DNA from: Chrysophaeum taylorii
Taxonomy: Eukaryota; Sar; Pelagophyceae; Pelagomonadales; Pelagomonadaceae
Reading direction: 5' to 3'
NCBI GenBank assembly: GCA_029834535.1
Contig: JAQMWT010000351.1
Location: 186,001-250,000, forward strand
Length of the DNA stretch: 64,000 nucleotides
Part shown: positions 1 through 10,163 of the stretch, piece after piece
Layout: each line of letters starts with the position of its first letter
Position numbering within the stretch: position 1 is the first letter of the stretch
Notes under the pieces: generated by a model
What the model was told of the DNA's origin: nothing
The model's input: only the letters and a program-made list of their open reading frames with translations
The model's database searches: none
Translations under genes and position numbers: made by a program

Positions 1-145
1 AGTCCGCGTTGTAGTGGTGCAGCGCCACAAACGTCCAGTAGTGACCCTGCTCCGCGAGCTTGTTGACGGCCTCGATCCATAGCGCCTGATCCTCGGGCCT
101 CCAGCTCGACCACGCGCGCCGAACGCGAGGACCATCGCACGTCAT
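1..145 (-). CDS. Tyrosinase-like (polyphenol oxidase) protein, N-terminal fragment
   Basis: The frame opens with ATG at 145-143 and runs off the left edge after 48 codons. The peptide contains VRRAWSSWRPEDQALWIEAV followed by WTFVALHHYNAD. This resembles the start of the tyrosinase central domain, where an R-x-W motif and a helix precede the F-x-x-L-H segment that leads to the first copper-binding histidines. Members of that family oxidise phenols with a binuclear copper centre, but the copper-ligand helices lie outside the window, so activity cannot be judged. In-frame codons upstream of the ATG encode seven Asp residues, and the frame closes about 90 bases further up, so this ATG is the likely start. 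The call rests on a short match made by eye; another helical domain is possible. Confidence 0.4.
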   Translation of the reverse strand, partial: MTCDGPRVRRAWSSWRPEDQALWIEAVNKLAEQGHYWTFVALHHYNAD

Positions 146-282
146 GTCGTCGTCGTCGTCGTCGTCAACTTCTGGCCACGTCACCTTTCTTCTTCGGTCC
201 CAAAAAAGATATACTCGTCGGGCCCCAAATCTTAATTTCCGTGATCTCAGACTTCTCTTGCCGTTTGGATTGCCACAACAAC

Positions 283-383
283 TGTTACGAATGGTATGAG
301 GCGTTTTAGACTAGCGATAAGAGAAAGACTTAAGGATACTGGATACGTGGTGCAGGGGTAAGTGTCATCATAGCTTCCTCACA
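283..383 (-). repeat. 3' LTR of copia A
   Basis: This 101 bp repeat matches 5683-5778 apart from two small insertions (TT and ATC) and one substitution seen by eye. In minus sense it begins TGTGAGGAAGC and ends GTAACA. Confidence 0.93.
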
Positions 384-517
384 CAAGTGCTGGAAAAGAA
401 AGAAAAAAGGGGGAAGTGAGGTCCTCACACAGGTGCTGGAAAGAAAAAAAAAAGAAAGAAAAAGGAAAAAGGGGGAAGTGAGACGCTCAGAGAGGAGAAG
501 CTTTGAGGAAGACGTCA

Positions 518-588
518 CCCCACAAACCCACCCACATCCTTCATGCTCCCCACACACACCCCCCTCTTAGCAGTCGACATTTAAAGAC
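518..588 (-). repeat. 71 bp short interspersed repeat inserted in copia A
   Basis: Compared with the empty site in copia C near 14654, copia A has extra sequence here flanked by GACGTCA at 511-517 and 589-595. In minus sense the insert runs GTCTTTAAATGTCGAC to TTTGTGGGG. The same sequence occurs at 28350, 56284 and 61727. Confidence 0.7.
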
Positions 589-795
589 GACGTCACAGAG
601 GCGTTGTGCCAAGAAAAACAGCAGAGATCAGGGCGAAGATCACGAAGTGAGGTAACGAAGTCACGAAGCGGGAGAAAGGAAGGAGCTTCCGTACTGCGGG
701 TGAAGATATCGCTAAGGTTGTCAAGGCGAGGAATGTGTTGGAGATCAATGATGTGGTTGCGATGATGATATTCGGCGGTGCTGTAAAAGCGAATA

Positions 796-2601
796 TCAAT
801 CAATATGGCGGCGGGTGCGCCGCGTGAGACATTGGAGACGGACTTGGGTGACGGCGGTGCTATTATCGACATACATTGGTAGTACCGTGTGACGAGGGAG
901 ATCAAAGTCATCAAAAAGTTTGAGAAGCCAAGAGAGCTCCGCAGTAGCGGCGTAAAGAGCGAGCAATTCAGCTTCAAAAGAAGAGCGAGCAAGTAAGTAC
1001 TGCGAGCGGGAGCAGTAGGCTATCATAGAGCCAGCAAGGAGAAAGCAAAAACCAGTTGTAGAGTGGCGGTCATCAGGGTCGTCGGCCCAGCTGGAGTCGG
1101 AATAACCACAGAGATGAAGGGTAGAATCGCGACCAAGAATAAGGGCAAGATGTTGAGAACCATTGAGATAACGCAGAGTGTGGGATAAAGCGTGCCAGTG
1201 GGGTTTACCAGGATTGTGGGAAAAACGCGCACACTGATTGACGGACCAAGTGATATCAGGGCGAGTCATGATGGAGATGAAGAGGACACAGCCAACAATA
1301 CGGCGAAAAGGGATGCGTGCCATGAAAATGTGATCTGGAGAACCAGGAGGAGGACAATCAGCCGCAGAAAGATGAAGACCTTTGGGGGCGGGAGTGAGGA
1401 GTTCGGGTTTACTGTTGATGAAGCGATGTTCGGTAAGGATTTCACGGATAGCATGGGATTGGTCAAGAGTGAGGGTTCTCCGAGGGCGATCACGCGTAAT
1501 GCGAAGACCAACGTAAGAGGTGAGATCAAGTTCATTGACGTCAGTGAAAGCGCGGAAACGGAGGAAAAAGGCTTGGTAATGGCCAATGCAATGACGAGGG
1601 TGCGCCACAAGAAGATCATCAACGACTAAAACGAGACGGAAGACCACGGTAGAATTGAGCACGAGCTTGTACTGGCAAGTGTCACCAGATCCGCGGACGA
1701 AGCCACAATCATTGAGAAGGAAGCGTTCCAAATAAAGCCACCAATTGCGACAAGCTTGTTTGCAACCATACCAAGAGCGACGGAGCTTGTAAACGATTTT
1801 GGAACCATCGGTGGGTTGGCGAGGAGCATAGCCTTCAGGTGGCCAGACATAGATGTCTTCGTCAATGGGATCTTGGATAAAAGCGGAGCTGACATCCAAC
1901 TTGTGCAAATCCCAGTCATGAACAGCGACAAAGGTTAGAAAGAAACGGATCGTGACGATGTTGGCAACTGGGAAATAGGTATCGTGATAATCAATGCCGT
2001 GAACCTGGGTGTAACCGCGGACAACGAGGCGAGCCTTGTACGATTTGAAGCGGCCAGATTCATACTTCTTGCGGAGGATCCACTTGAGGGTACAAATGTT
2101 GCCAGAAAAAGTCGAAGGAAGGCGAACCACATCCCAGCAACCAAGCTGACCAAGAGAGCTGTATTCTTTAGCGATGGCTTGCAACCAGCCGGGACGCTCA
2201 GGATTGGTCGGAGCTAAAGCTTCACGTAAGTGGGTGGAAGTAATAGTAGTTTCGTCAAGGTCTGAATACTGAGACATTTCTTCGGAAGCAGAGTAATAAA
2301 CGTGTGCACGAGGATCAACAAGGGTGTTAGCTAAACAAAGGGGAAGGAAGACATAATGAACTAACAAACGAAAGCTAACAGACATACAAAGAGTTACAGG
2401 GGGAAACAGAAGCGACAGAGGAAACAGAATCAACATCGTGACAGGAGGTAACAGAATGGCCCGTATCGACATCAGAATGGTCCGTATCAACATTGTGACA
2501 GGATGAAACAGAATGACCCTTAAAAAAAATTGTTGGTTGTTGTAACGCGCGTTGGTCGACTTTGCGCGGTCGGCCCCGTTTGGCACGACGTAATGGTGCA
2601 C
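796..2601 (-). pseudogene. Copia A reverse transcriptase and RNase H
   Basis: This 601-codon frame contains an RVT_2-type reverse transcriptase. The domain starts at about residue 125 (HLREALAPTNPERPGW). KARLVVRGYTQ lies at 189-199, DVSSAFIQ at 236-243, and the polymerase active site VVDD at 326-329. RNase H follows with GYSDSSWADDPDDRHSTTGF and the SFEAEL helix. The frame stops at 796, and the last residues of RNase H (DIFTRSTEAPSF) continue in another frame to about 640. RT and RNase H look complete, so the decay is mild here. Confidence 0.9.
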
Positions 2602-3181
2602 GTTTCGTATTGTCCGGTAACAGTGTATTCAGTGACGGTTGAGTTGTTTCAGGGGTGATCAGTCCCGATAAGGCCGGCTCCGGAGCATCAAAAACAGAAG
2701 ACATTGGGGCTACGGCCGAAGATAAACGAGGGTCGTAATAAAACAAGTCAGGAAAGCGAGAATCCACGAGAGACGGAGGAAGGGGTTGAGTGGACAGTGA
2801 CTTACGCAGAGCGAAATTTTCGTCAAAAACAACATCAATCGAGGTGTGGATGACAGGACCTGTGGGGCGTTGAAGCAATATGCGATATCCAGGGCCTGCA
2901 GAGGGATACCCAACGAAGATGCCGGTTATAGCTTTGGTAGGCCATTTGTCGCCAGTAAGAATTGCAGCAGGACAGCCCCAAACACGAAGAAAATCGACAC
3001 GCGGGAGTGTTTCATGTAGCATTTCATATGGCGTCATATATCCAGGATTAGAGGCATTTGGCATACGCTCAGAGATGAAGTCAGCCGTTTCCATGGCCCA
3101 ACGCCAAAAATCAGGTGGACGGTGCGCATGTACCAAAAGAGTGCGAGTAATATCCGCGGTTGCGCGATGAGAGCGTTCCAC
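2375..3181 (-). pseudogene. Copia A integrase C-terminal part and linker
   Basis: This frame continues the integrase after the break: it starts in VERSHRATADITRTL, which holds the third catalytic acid (GVVER-type Glu), and continues through PPDFWRWAMETADFISERMP and GPVIHTSIDVVFDENFALRK. These segments recur in copies B and D. The last part is low-complexity Ser/Val sequence before a switch of frame into the RT frame around 2400-2600. Confidence 0.85.
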
Positions 3182-5572
3182 AACTCCGGAAAAAGCGTGC
3201 GCCTGTGAAGTTTTGGACTGTGCTGCCGGAGAGCGCGCCGAAGCGCAATATTGTTGCCCAGACTGAAGGTTTCGAATTGGCCCATAAGAGAGCGGTCACG
3301 ATCGGTGTAGATGAGGGCAATGCGATATCCGAATGGGCGAACCGCGGTAGACAGAAAAAGTTCGAGTTGACGAGCGTTCGTATGGGCATCGTGTCGTGGA
3401 GCAAAGTAACGCGTGCGGCGGCGCGTATGATCATCGACAAATGTGAGGATCGCGCGATCTTGATATATGTAGGATGGGGCGCCGGCAAACATGAGATCGG
3501 CGTGGATAATAAGGTAGGGCGCAACGGCATGTGGACGAGACAAAGGCTCGGAGGAAGGAGACGAAGTGGAAGCATGAGCTTCACGTTGGCCAACATGCGC
3601 AGCATGCATTTTACCGAGAGCACAAGCAGGACAAAAAGAAAGTGACGCGGAGCTCGGGAAAAACGGTGCGCCAACAGCAAGAGAAGACAAACGCCGAAGA
3701 TGGGGAGGACTATAATGACCAAGACGAGCATGCCAAAGGTCGAAAGTAAGTTGAGTGCGTTGAGACACAGCGGGACACGCACAAGGATCATGGACACGAG
3801 GGGAAGAAGAAAATGCCACAAAAGGTGAAACGTAGTCCGCGTAGGGCGCAGCGGTCGTATTGCCGATCCAACAGACGATCAAAAGAAGACCACAGCGACG
3901 AAGCAGGGGAATAACGTGATGCGTTTGGCGGTGACGTAAAATACGTTGCGGATAAGCAGGGCCAACGGCCTGAATGGTGTGGCAATCGTAACCAACTTGT
4001 TCAAGGGAATGATCCGAAAGAATCCGTTTGTCACCAAGGCCAGGAGAGATGAGGGTATGCGGGAACGCGACATGTATACCATGAGGGGCGGAAAGAGTGG
4101 GTGCAGGAGAAGGAAGACCACGATTGTCAAGGGGACCAATTGAAGGGAACGTTAAGTGAGCAGTGCCAGAACCAGACACAGAGCCAGTGCCGATAGCAGA
4201 AGTGATGGAATGCTGTTGACTGTTGTCAAGGTCAGTGAAGCCAGCGGGAGAATTAAAAAGACTGACGTTGGCGCCGGTATCATAGACAACGAGACGAAGG
4301 TTGGTGCTGTGAAGGTAGTCGCGCTCACGAGCGGTGAGCAGAGCGGTAAGGGCGTTGGTGGAGGAAAGGACTTGGTGAATGGAGGGGGAGATGGAAAGAA
4401 GTTGGAAATTGTAGGACGGGTAGGTAGGTGCAGAAAGGGATGGGTCAGGAAGGGTGACGGTGGTGGAAGGCGGGACAGAGGGTGTGGTGGAGGGTGGCAA
4501 CGCAAGGAGCGGCGGAGAGGATTGAGATGGAGGCAAGGGTGGATTGGGGGCGAAAAAATGGTGTTGGTAGAAGGGTGGATGGGGCCTAGGTGGGTATTGG
4601 GGAGTGGACCGAGGTGGGTATTGGGAATGCGACCGACGTGGGTATTGGTGTTGATGCCGAGGGCGGGCGGTAGCTTGTGAGAGCAAATAGCGCTGGCGCT
4701 TATGACAATCTTTCTGGTGATGGCCAGGAATACCACAAAAGTGACAAAGATCAGTATGGCGTTGGCGCTTGCGATGAAAACCACGTGAAGATGAAGGTGG
4801 GTTACGGAATGATGATCGAAAAGAGGGGCGTGGGCTAGAACGCTGTTGAGAGCGCAAAGCATTGAAGCGATGAAAGTACTTTTCAGATGGATGGCGACCG
4901 CAAAAGTTGGAACGTTCACGATGACGGGGACTTTCACGGAACGTAGCATGGACGTGCACAGACTTGGTCTGAAGATAATCAAAAACTTTACTGTGGAGGC
5001 GATCAACGAAACCATCATATGTGCGCAATTTAGGATCAAGTGCAATGAGATCCTTAGACAGGAGCGAGTCAGGGATTTTCGTCTGAAGCAATTGCAATGC
5101 ATTTGCGTCAGGGAAATCTTGATGATGCCGAGCAACTTGAACACCAGTGATGAACTTGTTAAGAAAAGACTCAAGTTCATCGATGTTGTTGCACACCACG
5201 GAGTGCAGTGAAGCAATTGCAGACTGAGCGACACGATCTCCATGACCCATGTAAACATCAGCAATGCGCTTGTAAAGCCCGCGTGAAGTTCATATCGCGG
5301 TTTTCACGGATATCCGCACGATCAGTATCATGCATTGGTAGCGCCATGAAGAGTGCACTGTATCAGCGTTGCTGCTTGAGACCAAATTCTTCTTCAGAGC
5401 AGCCAGAAGCGGAAATGCTAGTCCAAGTGTCAGTGGTCAAGATAATGCGATCACCGGTGGAAATGATCATGTTTTCCAGGCGCCGGGTCCATTGGTGAAA
5501 AAGATGTCGCTCACCACTGAAAGCATCGAGTTTTTGCGAAAGCTTGCTATCCTTAATTTCGATCGAGGACAT
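3180..5572 (-). pseudogene. Copia A gag - protease - integrase N-terminal and core region
   Basis: The gag start MSSIEIKDSKLSQK is at 5572. A frame break near 5360 separates the first 70 or so codons from a long frame at 3034-5250. In that 738-codon frame a CCHC zinc knuckle, CHFCGIPGHHQKDC, lies at residues 169-182, followed by a Pro-rich linker. The protease DTGA motif is at 324-327. The integrase zinc-binding His and Cys residues are WHARLGH near 506 and CPAC at 540-543. Two integrase catalytic aspartates follow, in IHADL (584) and YTDRD (650). A second frame break near 3200-3240 cuts the integrase before its catalytic Glu. The proteins package and process the element RNA and join its cDNA to the genome. 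Confidence 0.88.
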
Positions 5573-5673
5573 GATAAACGATAACGAACCGAACACGTAG
5601 CAATGAACTGAAGCCGAGGAGGAGTCGCCGTGAAGTCAAGCGCAGGTTCGATCGAAACGAACGAACGCTGCAC

Positions 5674-5682
5674 CTGCTACCA
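5674..5682 (-). other. Primer-binding site of copia A
   Basis: In minus sense the nine bases directly after the 5' LTR read TGGTAGCAG. They match the complement of the ...CUGCUACCA end of initiator-Met tRNA, the usual copia primer. Confidence 0.7.
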
Positions 5683-5778
5683 TGTTACGAATGGTATGAG
5701 GCGTTAGACTAGCGATAAGAGAAAGACGTAAGGATACTGGATACGTGGTGCAGGGGTAAGTGTCATAGCTTCCTCACA
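5683..5778 (-). repeat. 5' LTR of copia A
   Basis: This is a 96 bp LTR with TG...CA ends, unusually short for an LTR. The same sequence recurs at 25383, 30328, 46632 and 14784. Confidence 0.93.
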
Positions 5779-6285
5779 ACAACAACGACAACAACAACAA
5801 CATAATAACGGACCGTTTTTTTTGAAAAGGGCACACACACTTTGGGCATCGGTTCCCAGTCCTCAAATGGCGGGGGGGATTATTTGAGCTATCCCGTACG
5901 TCGTCGGGCTTCCTCGACAGCACTATGAAGAAAAGTTCCACGAGGCGCTCGGCTCTGCACTTCTTCTTGCCGCAAGGCCTCTCTCTCGAAGCAGGTCTCA
6001 CAGGCTGACTTGTCGCAAGTCCCCGCGCCGTGCGGGATATGTCTGGATGCTTGAATCTCGCACAGGAGGAGGCCAGATCCCTTGTCGTGCGGCGTTTCAA
6101 AAAAAAAAAGGCCCTTCTTGTGGACGTTTTTTGGCCTTAATATAGGCCGAGGGCCCGAGGCGAGGCGGCCGCCGCTGCAGACGTCAACTTGAACGTCGTC
6201 AACGACGGGCCCGCGGACTCCGACTAGGTCGACAAACATTGTGGTGTCCGGTTCCGTCAATAAAGACGATTTTTCGAAAATAAAT

Positions 6286-6329
6286 TTCTGCCGGTACCAA
6301 AAGCGGGTTCTGCCGGTACCAAAAGCGGG
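6286..6329. repeat. 22 bp tandem duplication
   Basis: Two perfect 22 bp copies lie head to tail; each contains TGCCGGTACCAAAAGCGGG. Confidence 0.85.
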
Positions 6330-6986
6330 GTGGCGGCGGACGACTTGGCTGCGGTGGCTGCCGTGCGACGGGATGGTGCGAGGCGTCCACCTGGGGGAAG
6401 GATCACTGCCGGTCGATACGCGATATTGACCAACCTCGCTCGTTTCCGGAGACGACGCCGAGCCGGAGACGGCCATCTCCACGTCGCCCTCCTATGGAAG
6501 GATGGTGGAAGACCTCTCTCCAGCGCTGCGAGTGTTGAACGACAGGGTACTCTTAGGACAGACGATCCACTAACTACTGAGGTGTTGCGGGAGGAAGGAA
6601 AGGAAAGAGCGAGCGAGGAGAGTTTGATGCCTGCCCCTCCCGCTCGCAATGCTCGCGAATGCGGTTTCGGTCATCGGCCGGAGCGACCCAGCCGGAAGGA
6701 ATTCGGCCGGACTGGAACTAGATGGAGTTGGAGCAGGTCGATGACCAATATGTGGCGGAGCCTAGTCTCGTCCACGCGAAGGGTGGTAATAATGAGCAAT
6801 CGAGGCGGGATTCGGACCAGTGCCGCAAGAACCGTACGGGTGTGGGGTCGGCCTGCCAGCGAGGACGGTCGGTGATGTCCGCCGCCGCCCTGAGATGCTC
6901 GTAGAAGGCGCTGACTCTGCGCGCGTGATGTTGACAACTAGCTCGTCAGGGATCCGCTCCGCGAGATCGTTGCATACGCCGACGCG

Positions 6987-7003
6987 CAAACAAACAAACA
7001 AAC

Positions 7004-7041
<38 letters not shown>

Positions 7042-7116
7042 GCTAACTAACTAACGAAAAAACAAACAAACGAACAAACAAACAAACAAACAAACTAACT
7101 AACTAACTAACTAACT
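6987..7116. repeat. Tetranucleotide microsatellite (CAAA)n/(CTAA)n
   Basis: About 130 bp of alternating CAAA and CTAA runs. The same two units recur beside the Helitron remnants at 46.5, 55.0 and 56.4 kb. Confidence 0.95.
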
Positions 7117-8076
7117 CGCAGCTGAGATGTTGATTGGCAAGCACCGGAGCTGCCCGATCCTGATGTGGATCTGCACAGTCGCTGCAAAACACCAGATCCT
7201 CGAGCCAGGTCCCGAGCTTCTCGCGAACCTTTTTGGCCGGCCGGCCGCCCTGTTCAAGAATGGGTAGAGTCAACAAGCGTCGTCGTCGTCGTCGGCGCGC
7301 GGCCTCATCAGCAATCGAGTCGTCACCACGAAGCAGGCCACGGCGAAGATCATGCTGCGGTTCTCGGTCCTCCCGGCGACGACATAGCTTGTACCTGCCG
7401 GTTTTTGGAAATAAATCGGCGACGAAGACTCAGAGACGTATGCCTACCAAGGGACCACAAGCCGAGGATGCCGAAGAAGATGCAAGTAAAAGAATTCTTG
7501 GTGCCCTCGCGCAAAGTAGACATCGACGACCGCCTCTTTATTATTTGCCGGTCCTCACCGGCGTTCTTCAGGCAGATGCGCTTTACGTTGTGGATCATGT
7601 CTTGGAACTCTAATAAGTCGCGAACTTTGGGGGTCTCTTGATATATCTTTTATCACGGCGGCCGGTGAAGAACGAGGTCACCGCCGTGGAGAGACGCGAG
7701 GGGCCTGGAAACAACATCATATGCTTTCGGCCGACCACGAAGACGGTTTATGGTGGCGTCCGTCCGTCCGCCGACAACGGCTCGCCGCCTTTGATTGCCG
7801 GTCGCTCGTGGACATTGAAGAGATAGTGTGCGAGCTCGCTCGCTCCTCCACTGTAGTAGGCCGTCGTCGCCTTAGTATGATTAAAAAAACGAATCCCAAG
7901 ACGGCATCGCCAAAAACATGCTTCCACGATCCGCTTCGTATTTTCTTTGCCGGCGACCGTCTTGGCCGAATCGCCAGCATGAAGTCGGCGCCGGACTTTG
8001 TCGCTGCCCCTCCCGCTCGCAAAGGCCCCCCGGTCATTCATTCAAACGGGAATTATTTGAGGCATCGTGGAAAGAA

Positions 8077-8868
8077 ATGCTTACCCTAATACTCCTCGGC
8101 GTATGGTCCGAGGCCGGGCACCGCATCATCGCGAACGACGGCGGCGGCCCGCGGGCCTTCGTTGAAGCGTTTCCAGGTGTGCGGTACACGGTGGTCCGCG
8201 TCTACGAGGGGGCCGTCCTGGGGCTCCCGCTCCACGCCGCACGGCTCGGTGTGAGCGAGGAACGCGTTCTGCGCGCCGTCCGCCGCGTAGGCGGCGACCT
8301 CGTCGCCATCGTCAGCGATGAGGAGAATGATCTTCTGTGCGCCAAGAGCTGGGCGTCGTCGTCGCCGCTCCGTATGAGGAAGCCGATGCGCGTCGGGTTG
8401 AGGGAAGGGCGGCGGTTGGCGCCAGACGTCAAGAACACGTCCTGGGCGATCTCGAGACGAAGGTACGAGGACAACAGCACCGACGAAACGATTTTGTGCT
8501 GGAAAGGAGAGATGCTCGAAGGGCTCGTCTCCAACGTCTGCGCGGTTTTCGACGCGACGACGATCGTTTCCCCGAAAGATGGGGTTTTGGAGGGCGTCGG
8601 CCTCGCGATGGCCCTCGACGCCGCGCGAACGTTAGGATTGAGAGTCGAGCGCCGCAGCCTGCGGTGCGAGGAGGTTTTTTCCGCCGCCGCCGCCGCCAAA
8701 GCCGCCGCCACCACCACCGAGCTGTTCCTCACCAACGCGAACTTCCTCGTCGCGCCCGTGGCTGAGATTGTTGTCTCCGACGATCACCGTCATTTTTTTC
8801 CCTTCGGCGACGACGTCGTCAGCACGAAAATCCGCGCGAGGATGGTGGACCTCCTTCATAAATACTAA
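8077..8868 (+). CDS. PLP-dependent class IV aminotransferase-like protein
   Basis: The 263-residue product matches fold-type IV PLP enzymes (branched-chain aminotransferase, D-amino acid aminotransferase and ADC lyase family). These transfer or eliminate the amino group of an amino acid through a PLP Schiff base. Visible landmarks: a substrate-loop-like segment PLHAARLGVS at 51-60; DVKNTSW with Lys119 as candidate PLP lysine; EGLVSN at 148-153, the conserved E-x-x-x-S-N before the phosphate site; SPKDGVLEGV at 165-174; and ELFLTNANFLVAPV at 215-228. An Ala run at 203-211 is an insertion. The ATG at 8077 gives a hydrophobic MLTLILLGVW start; the frame is open upstream to 7918, so a longer N-terminus is possible. 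The stop overlaps that of the convergent ankyrin gene. The substrate cannot be told from sequence. Confidence 0.75.
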   Translation: MLTLILLGVWSEAGHRIIANDGGGPRAFVEAFPGVRYTVVRVYEGAVLGLPLHAARLGVSEERVLRAVRRVGGDLVAIVSDEENDLLCAKSWASSSPLRMRKPMRVGLREGRRLAPDVKNTSWAISRRRYEDNSTDETILCWKGEMLEGLVSNVCAVFDATTIVSPKDGVLEGVGLAMALDAARTLGLRVERRSLRCEEVFSAAAAAKAAATTTELFLTNANFLVAPVAEIVVSDDHRHFFPFGDDVVSTKIRARMVDLLHKY

Positions 8869-9977
8869 GAGTCGGGCTGGGCTTGAACCCAGGCTCGGAC
8901 CTCGGCGTGGGCCGAGGCCGCGCAGCTTGGCTTGTCCCAGGGACAGCCGTTTGCCCTCGCCCACTTTAAAAGGTCGAGGTGGCCTCGGAGCGCGGCTCTG
9001 GTGCACGCGTCTACGGTCCACGCATAGTTGCGAGAACGGGCCCACTTCAAGACATCGAGATGACCGGCGTGCGCCGCCCACAAGCATATCACTTCCTCGC
9101 CGGGACAGCCCGCAGAGGTTGCCCACTCTAGGACTTCGAGTCGACCGAACTGCGCGGCGTTGGCCAACGTCAGAGGGTCCCAAAGACAGCCGTGATCGCG
9201 CGCCCACTTGAGAACTTCGAGATGGCCACCACGGGCCGCACCGTCGCACGTCAGCGAGTCCCAGGGACATCCCGAGAGGCGCGCCCAAGAGAGAACTTGG
9301 AGGTGTCCTCGAGCGGCCGCGCGAGCGCACGTCTCCGCGCTCCAAGGACAATCGTTCTCGCGGAGCCATTTTAGGCTCTCGAGGTTTCCAGCTCCGGCTG
9401 CGCTCGCGCACGCGAAGGCGTCCCAGGGATAGCCCTTCGCGCGCGCCCACTCGAGCACGCGGACGTCTCCCGTTTCGGCCGCCAAGTCGCACGCGGCGCG
9501 TCCTAGGATAGTGTTCTTCGCAAGGAACCACTCGATCCACTTGATGATGCCCATGTCCACCAATTCCTTCAGCTCTTCCTGCGTCCCCTCATCTTTCGGT
9601 TTCACGCCGCTCGGGAGCACGACGTTCTCGTCGATTCGCGGTTCGAACGGTTTTCCCGGGACCATCATCCTCAAAAGTTCCGGAACGTGGTTCTCCACCC
9701 CCACCTTGTCGAAGACCTTGGACACTTCCACCAGGACCCCTTGCGTCTCGATTTTTCTTTCGGCGATGGCCTCTAAAACTTCTTCCGAAGTTTCCCTCAC
9801 GAAATCCATAATCCATCCATTTTCGAAAATCGACCGTTCGAGGGCCCCCCTCTTGTCGTCGACCGACTCCTCCACCCCGTTCAACAACGCCACGGCGCCC
9901 ATCCCGATCAGCACTTCTAGAGCCCTTCTTCGCATCCGCTTATCCTCCTTCGCGCGTTTCGCTGGACGCTCCTCCAT
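8865..9977 (-). CDS. Ankyrin-repeat protein (CPWD-type repeats)
   Basis: The 370-residue product has a basic N-terminus (MEERPAKRAKEDKRMRR) that could act as a nuclear signal and a charged helical region to about residue 150. Seven repeats of about 27 residues plus a partial eighth then run to the C-terminus. The repeat pattern is C-x-x-A-A-x-x-G-H-L-x-V-L-K-W-A-R-x-x-G-C-P-W-D, for example GHLEVLKWARDHGCLWD. Such Trp-containing ankyrin arrays are common in stramenopile and haptophyte genomes and serve in protein binding; no partner can be inferred. The gene is intact. A copia element (9988-14879) sits 10 bp upstream of the start codon, so its original 5' region is now about 4.9 kb away. Confidence 0.88.
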   Translation of the reverse strand: MEERPAKRAKEDKRMRRRALEVLIGMGAVALLNGVEESVDDKRGALERSIFENGWIMDFVRETSEEVLEAIAERKIETQGVLVEVSKVFDKVGVENHVPELLRMMVPGKPFEPRIDENVVLPSGVKPKDEGTQEELKELVDMGIIKWIEWFLAKNTILGRAACDLAAETGDVRVLEWARAKGYPWDAFACASAAGAGNLESLKWLRENDCPWSAETCARAAARGHLQVLSWARLSGCPWDSLTCDGAARGGHLEVLKWARDHGCLWDPLTLANAAQFGRLEVLEWATSAGCPGEEVICLWAAHAGHLDVLKWARSRNYAWTVDACTRAALRGHLDLLKWARANGCPWDKPSCAASAHAEVRAWVQAQPDS

Positions 9978-9987
9978 CTTCTACATC

Positions 9988-10059
9988 TGTGAGGAAGCTA
10001 TGACACTTACCCCCGCGCCACGTATCGTCCTAGAGTAACGCCCCATTCCAGTTGTCACA
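9988..10059 (+). repeat. 5' LTR of copia C
   Basis: TG...CA ends. It lacks about 24 bp from the middle relative to its 3' partner. The following TGGCAGCAG is a one-base variant of the primer-binding site of copies A, B and D. Confidence 0.88.
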
Positions 10060-10163
10060 TGGCAGCAGTGTTCGTTCGTTTCGATCGAACCTGTGCTTGC
10101 CTTCGCGGCGACTCCTCCTCGGCTTCAGTTCATTGCTACGTGTTCGGTTCGTTGTCGTCTATC

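Larger units (their letters stand above)
283..5778 (-). mobile_element. Ty1/copia LTR retrotransposon, copy A (full length, decayed)
   Basis: The element is about 5.5 kb and bounded by two near-identical LTRs that begin TG and end CA. It is flanked by a perfect 5 bp direct repeat, ACAAC, at 278-282 and 5779-5783; the right flank is an AAC-rich tract, which weakens the duplication slightly. Next to the 5' LTR (at 5683, minus sense) lies TGGTAGCAG, matching the complement of an initiator-Met tRNA 3' end. Gene order in minus sense is gag with zinc knuckle, aspartic protease, integrase, reverse transcriptase, RNase H. Integrase ahead of RT defines the copia order. Frameshifts split the polyprotein into three long pieces, so this copy is probably not autonomous. 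Confidence 0.93.
5779..8076. other. Intergenic region without a recognisable gene
   Basis: The region holds an AAC-rich tract at 5779-5805, a 22 bp tandem duplication at 6286-6329 and a tetranucleotide microsatellite at 6987-7116. Frames of 181 codons (6330-6875, +) and 197 codons (5889-6482, -) overlap each other on opposite strands. They show no motif I recognise and are Arg-rich, as expected of chance frames in GC-rich DNA. Confidence 0.5.

Noticed and set aside
278-5783. Treating the ACAAC duplication of copia A as uncertain enough to drop the element boundaries
   Set aside because: Although the right flank is AAC-rich, both LTR ends are sharp (TG...CA) and the other two full copies show perfect 5 bp duplications, so the boundaries were kept.
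5889-6875. Overlapping 197-codon (-) and 181-codon (+) frames as host genes
   Set aside because: They overlap on opposite strands, are Arg/Pro-rich and contain no recognisable motif; likely chance frames in GC-rich DNA.
8632-9540. 302-codon minus frame across the aminotransferase-ankyrin junction
   Set aside because: Out-of-frame reading of the ankyrin repeats; its apparent periodicity comes from the 81 bp ankyrin repeat unit.
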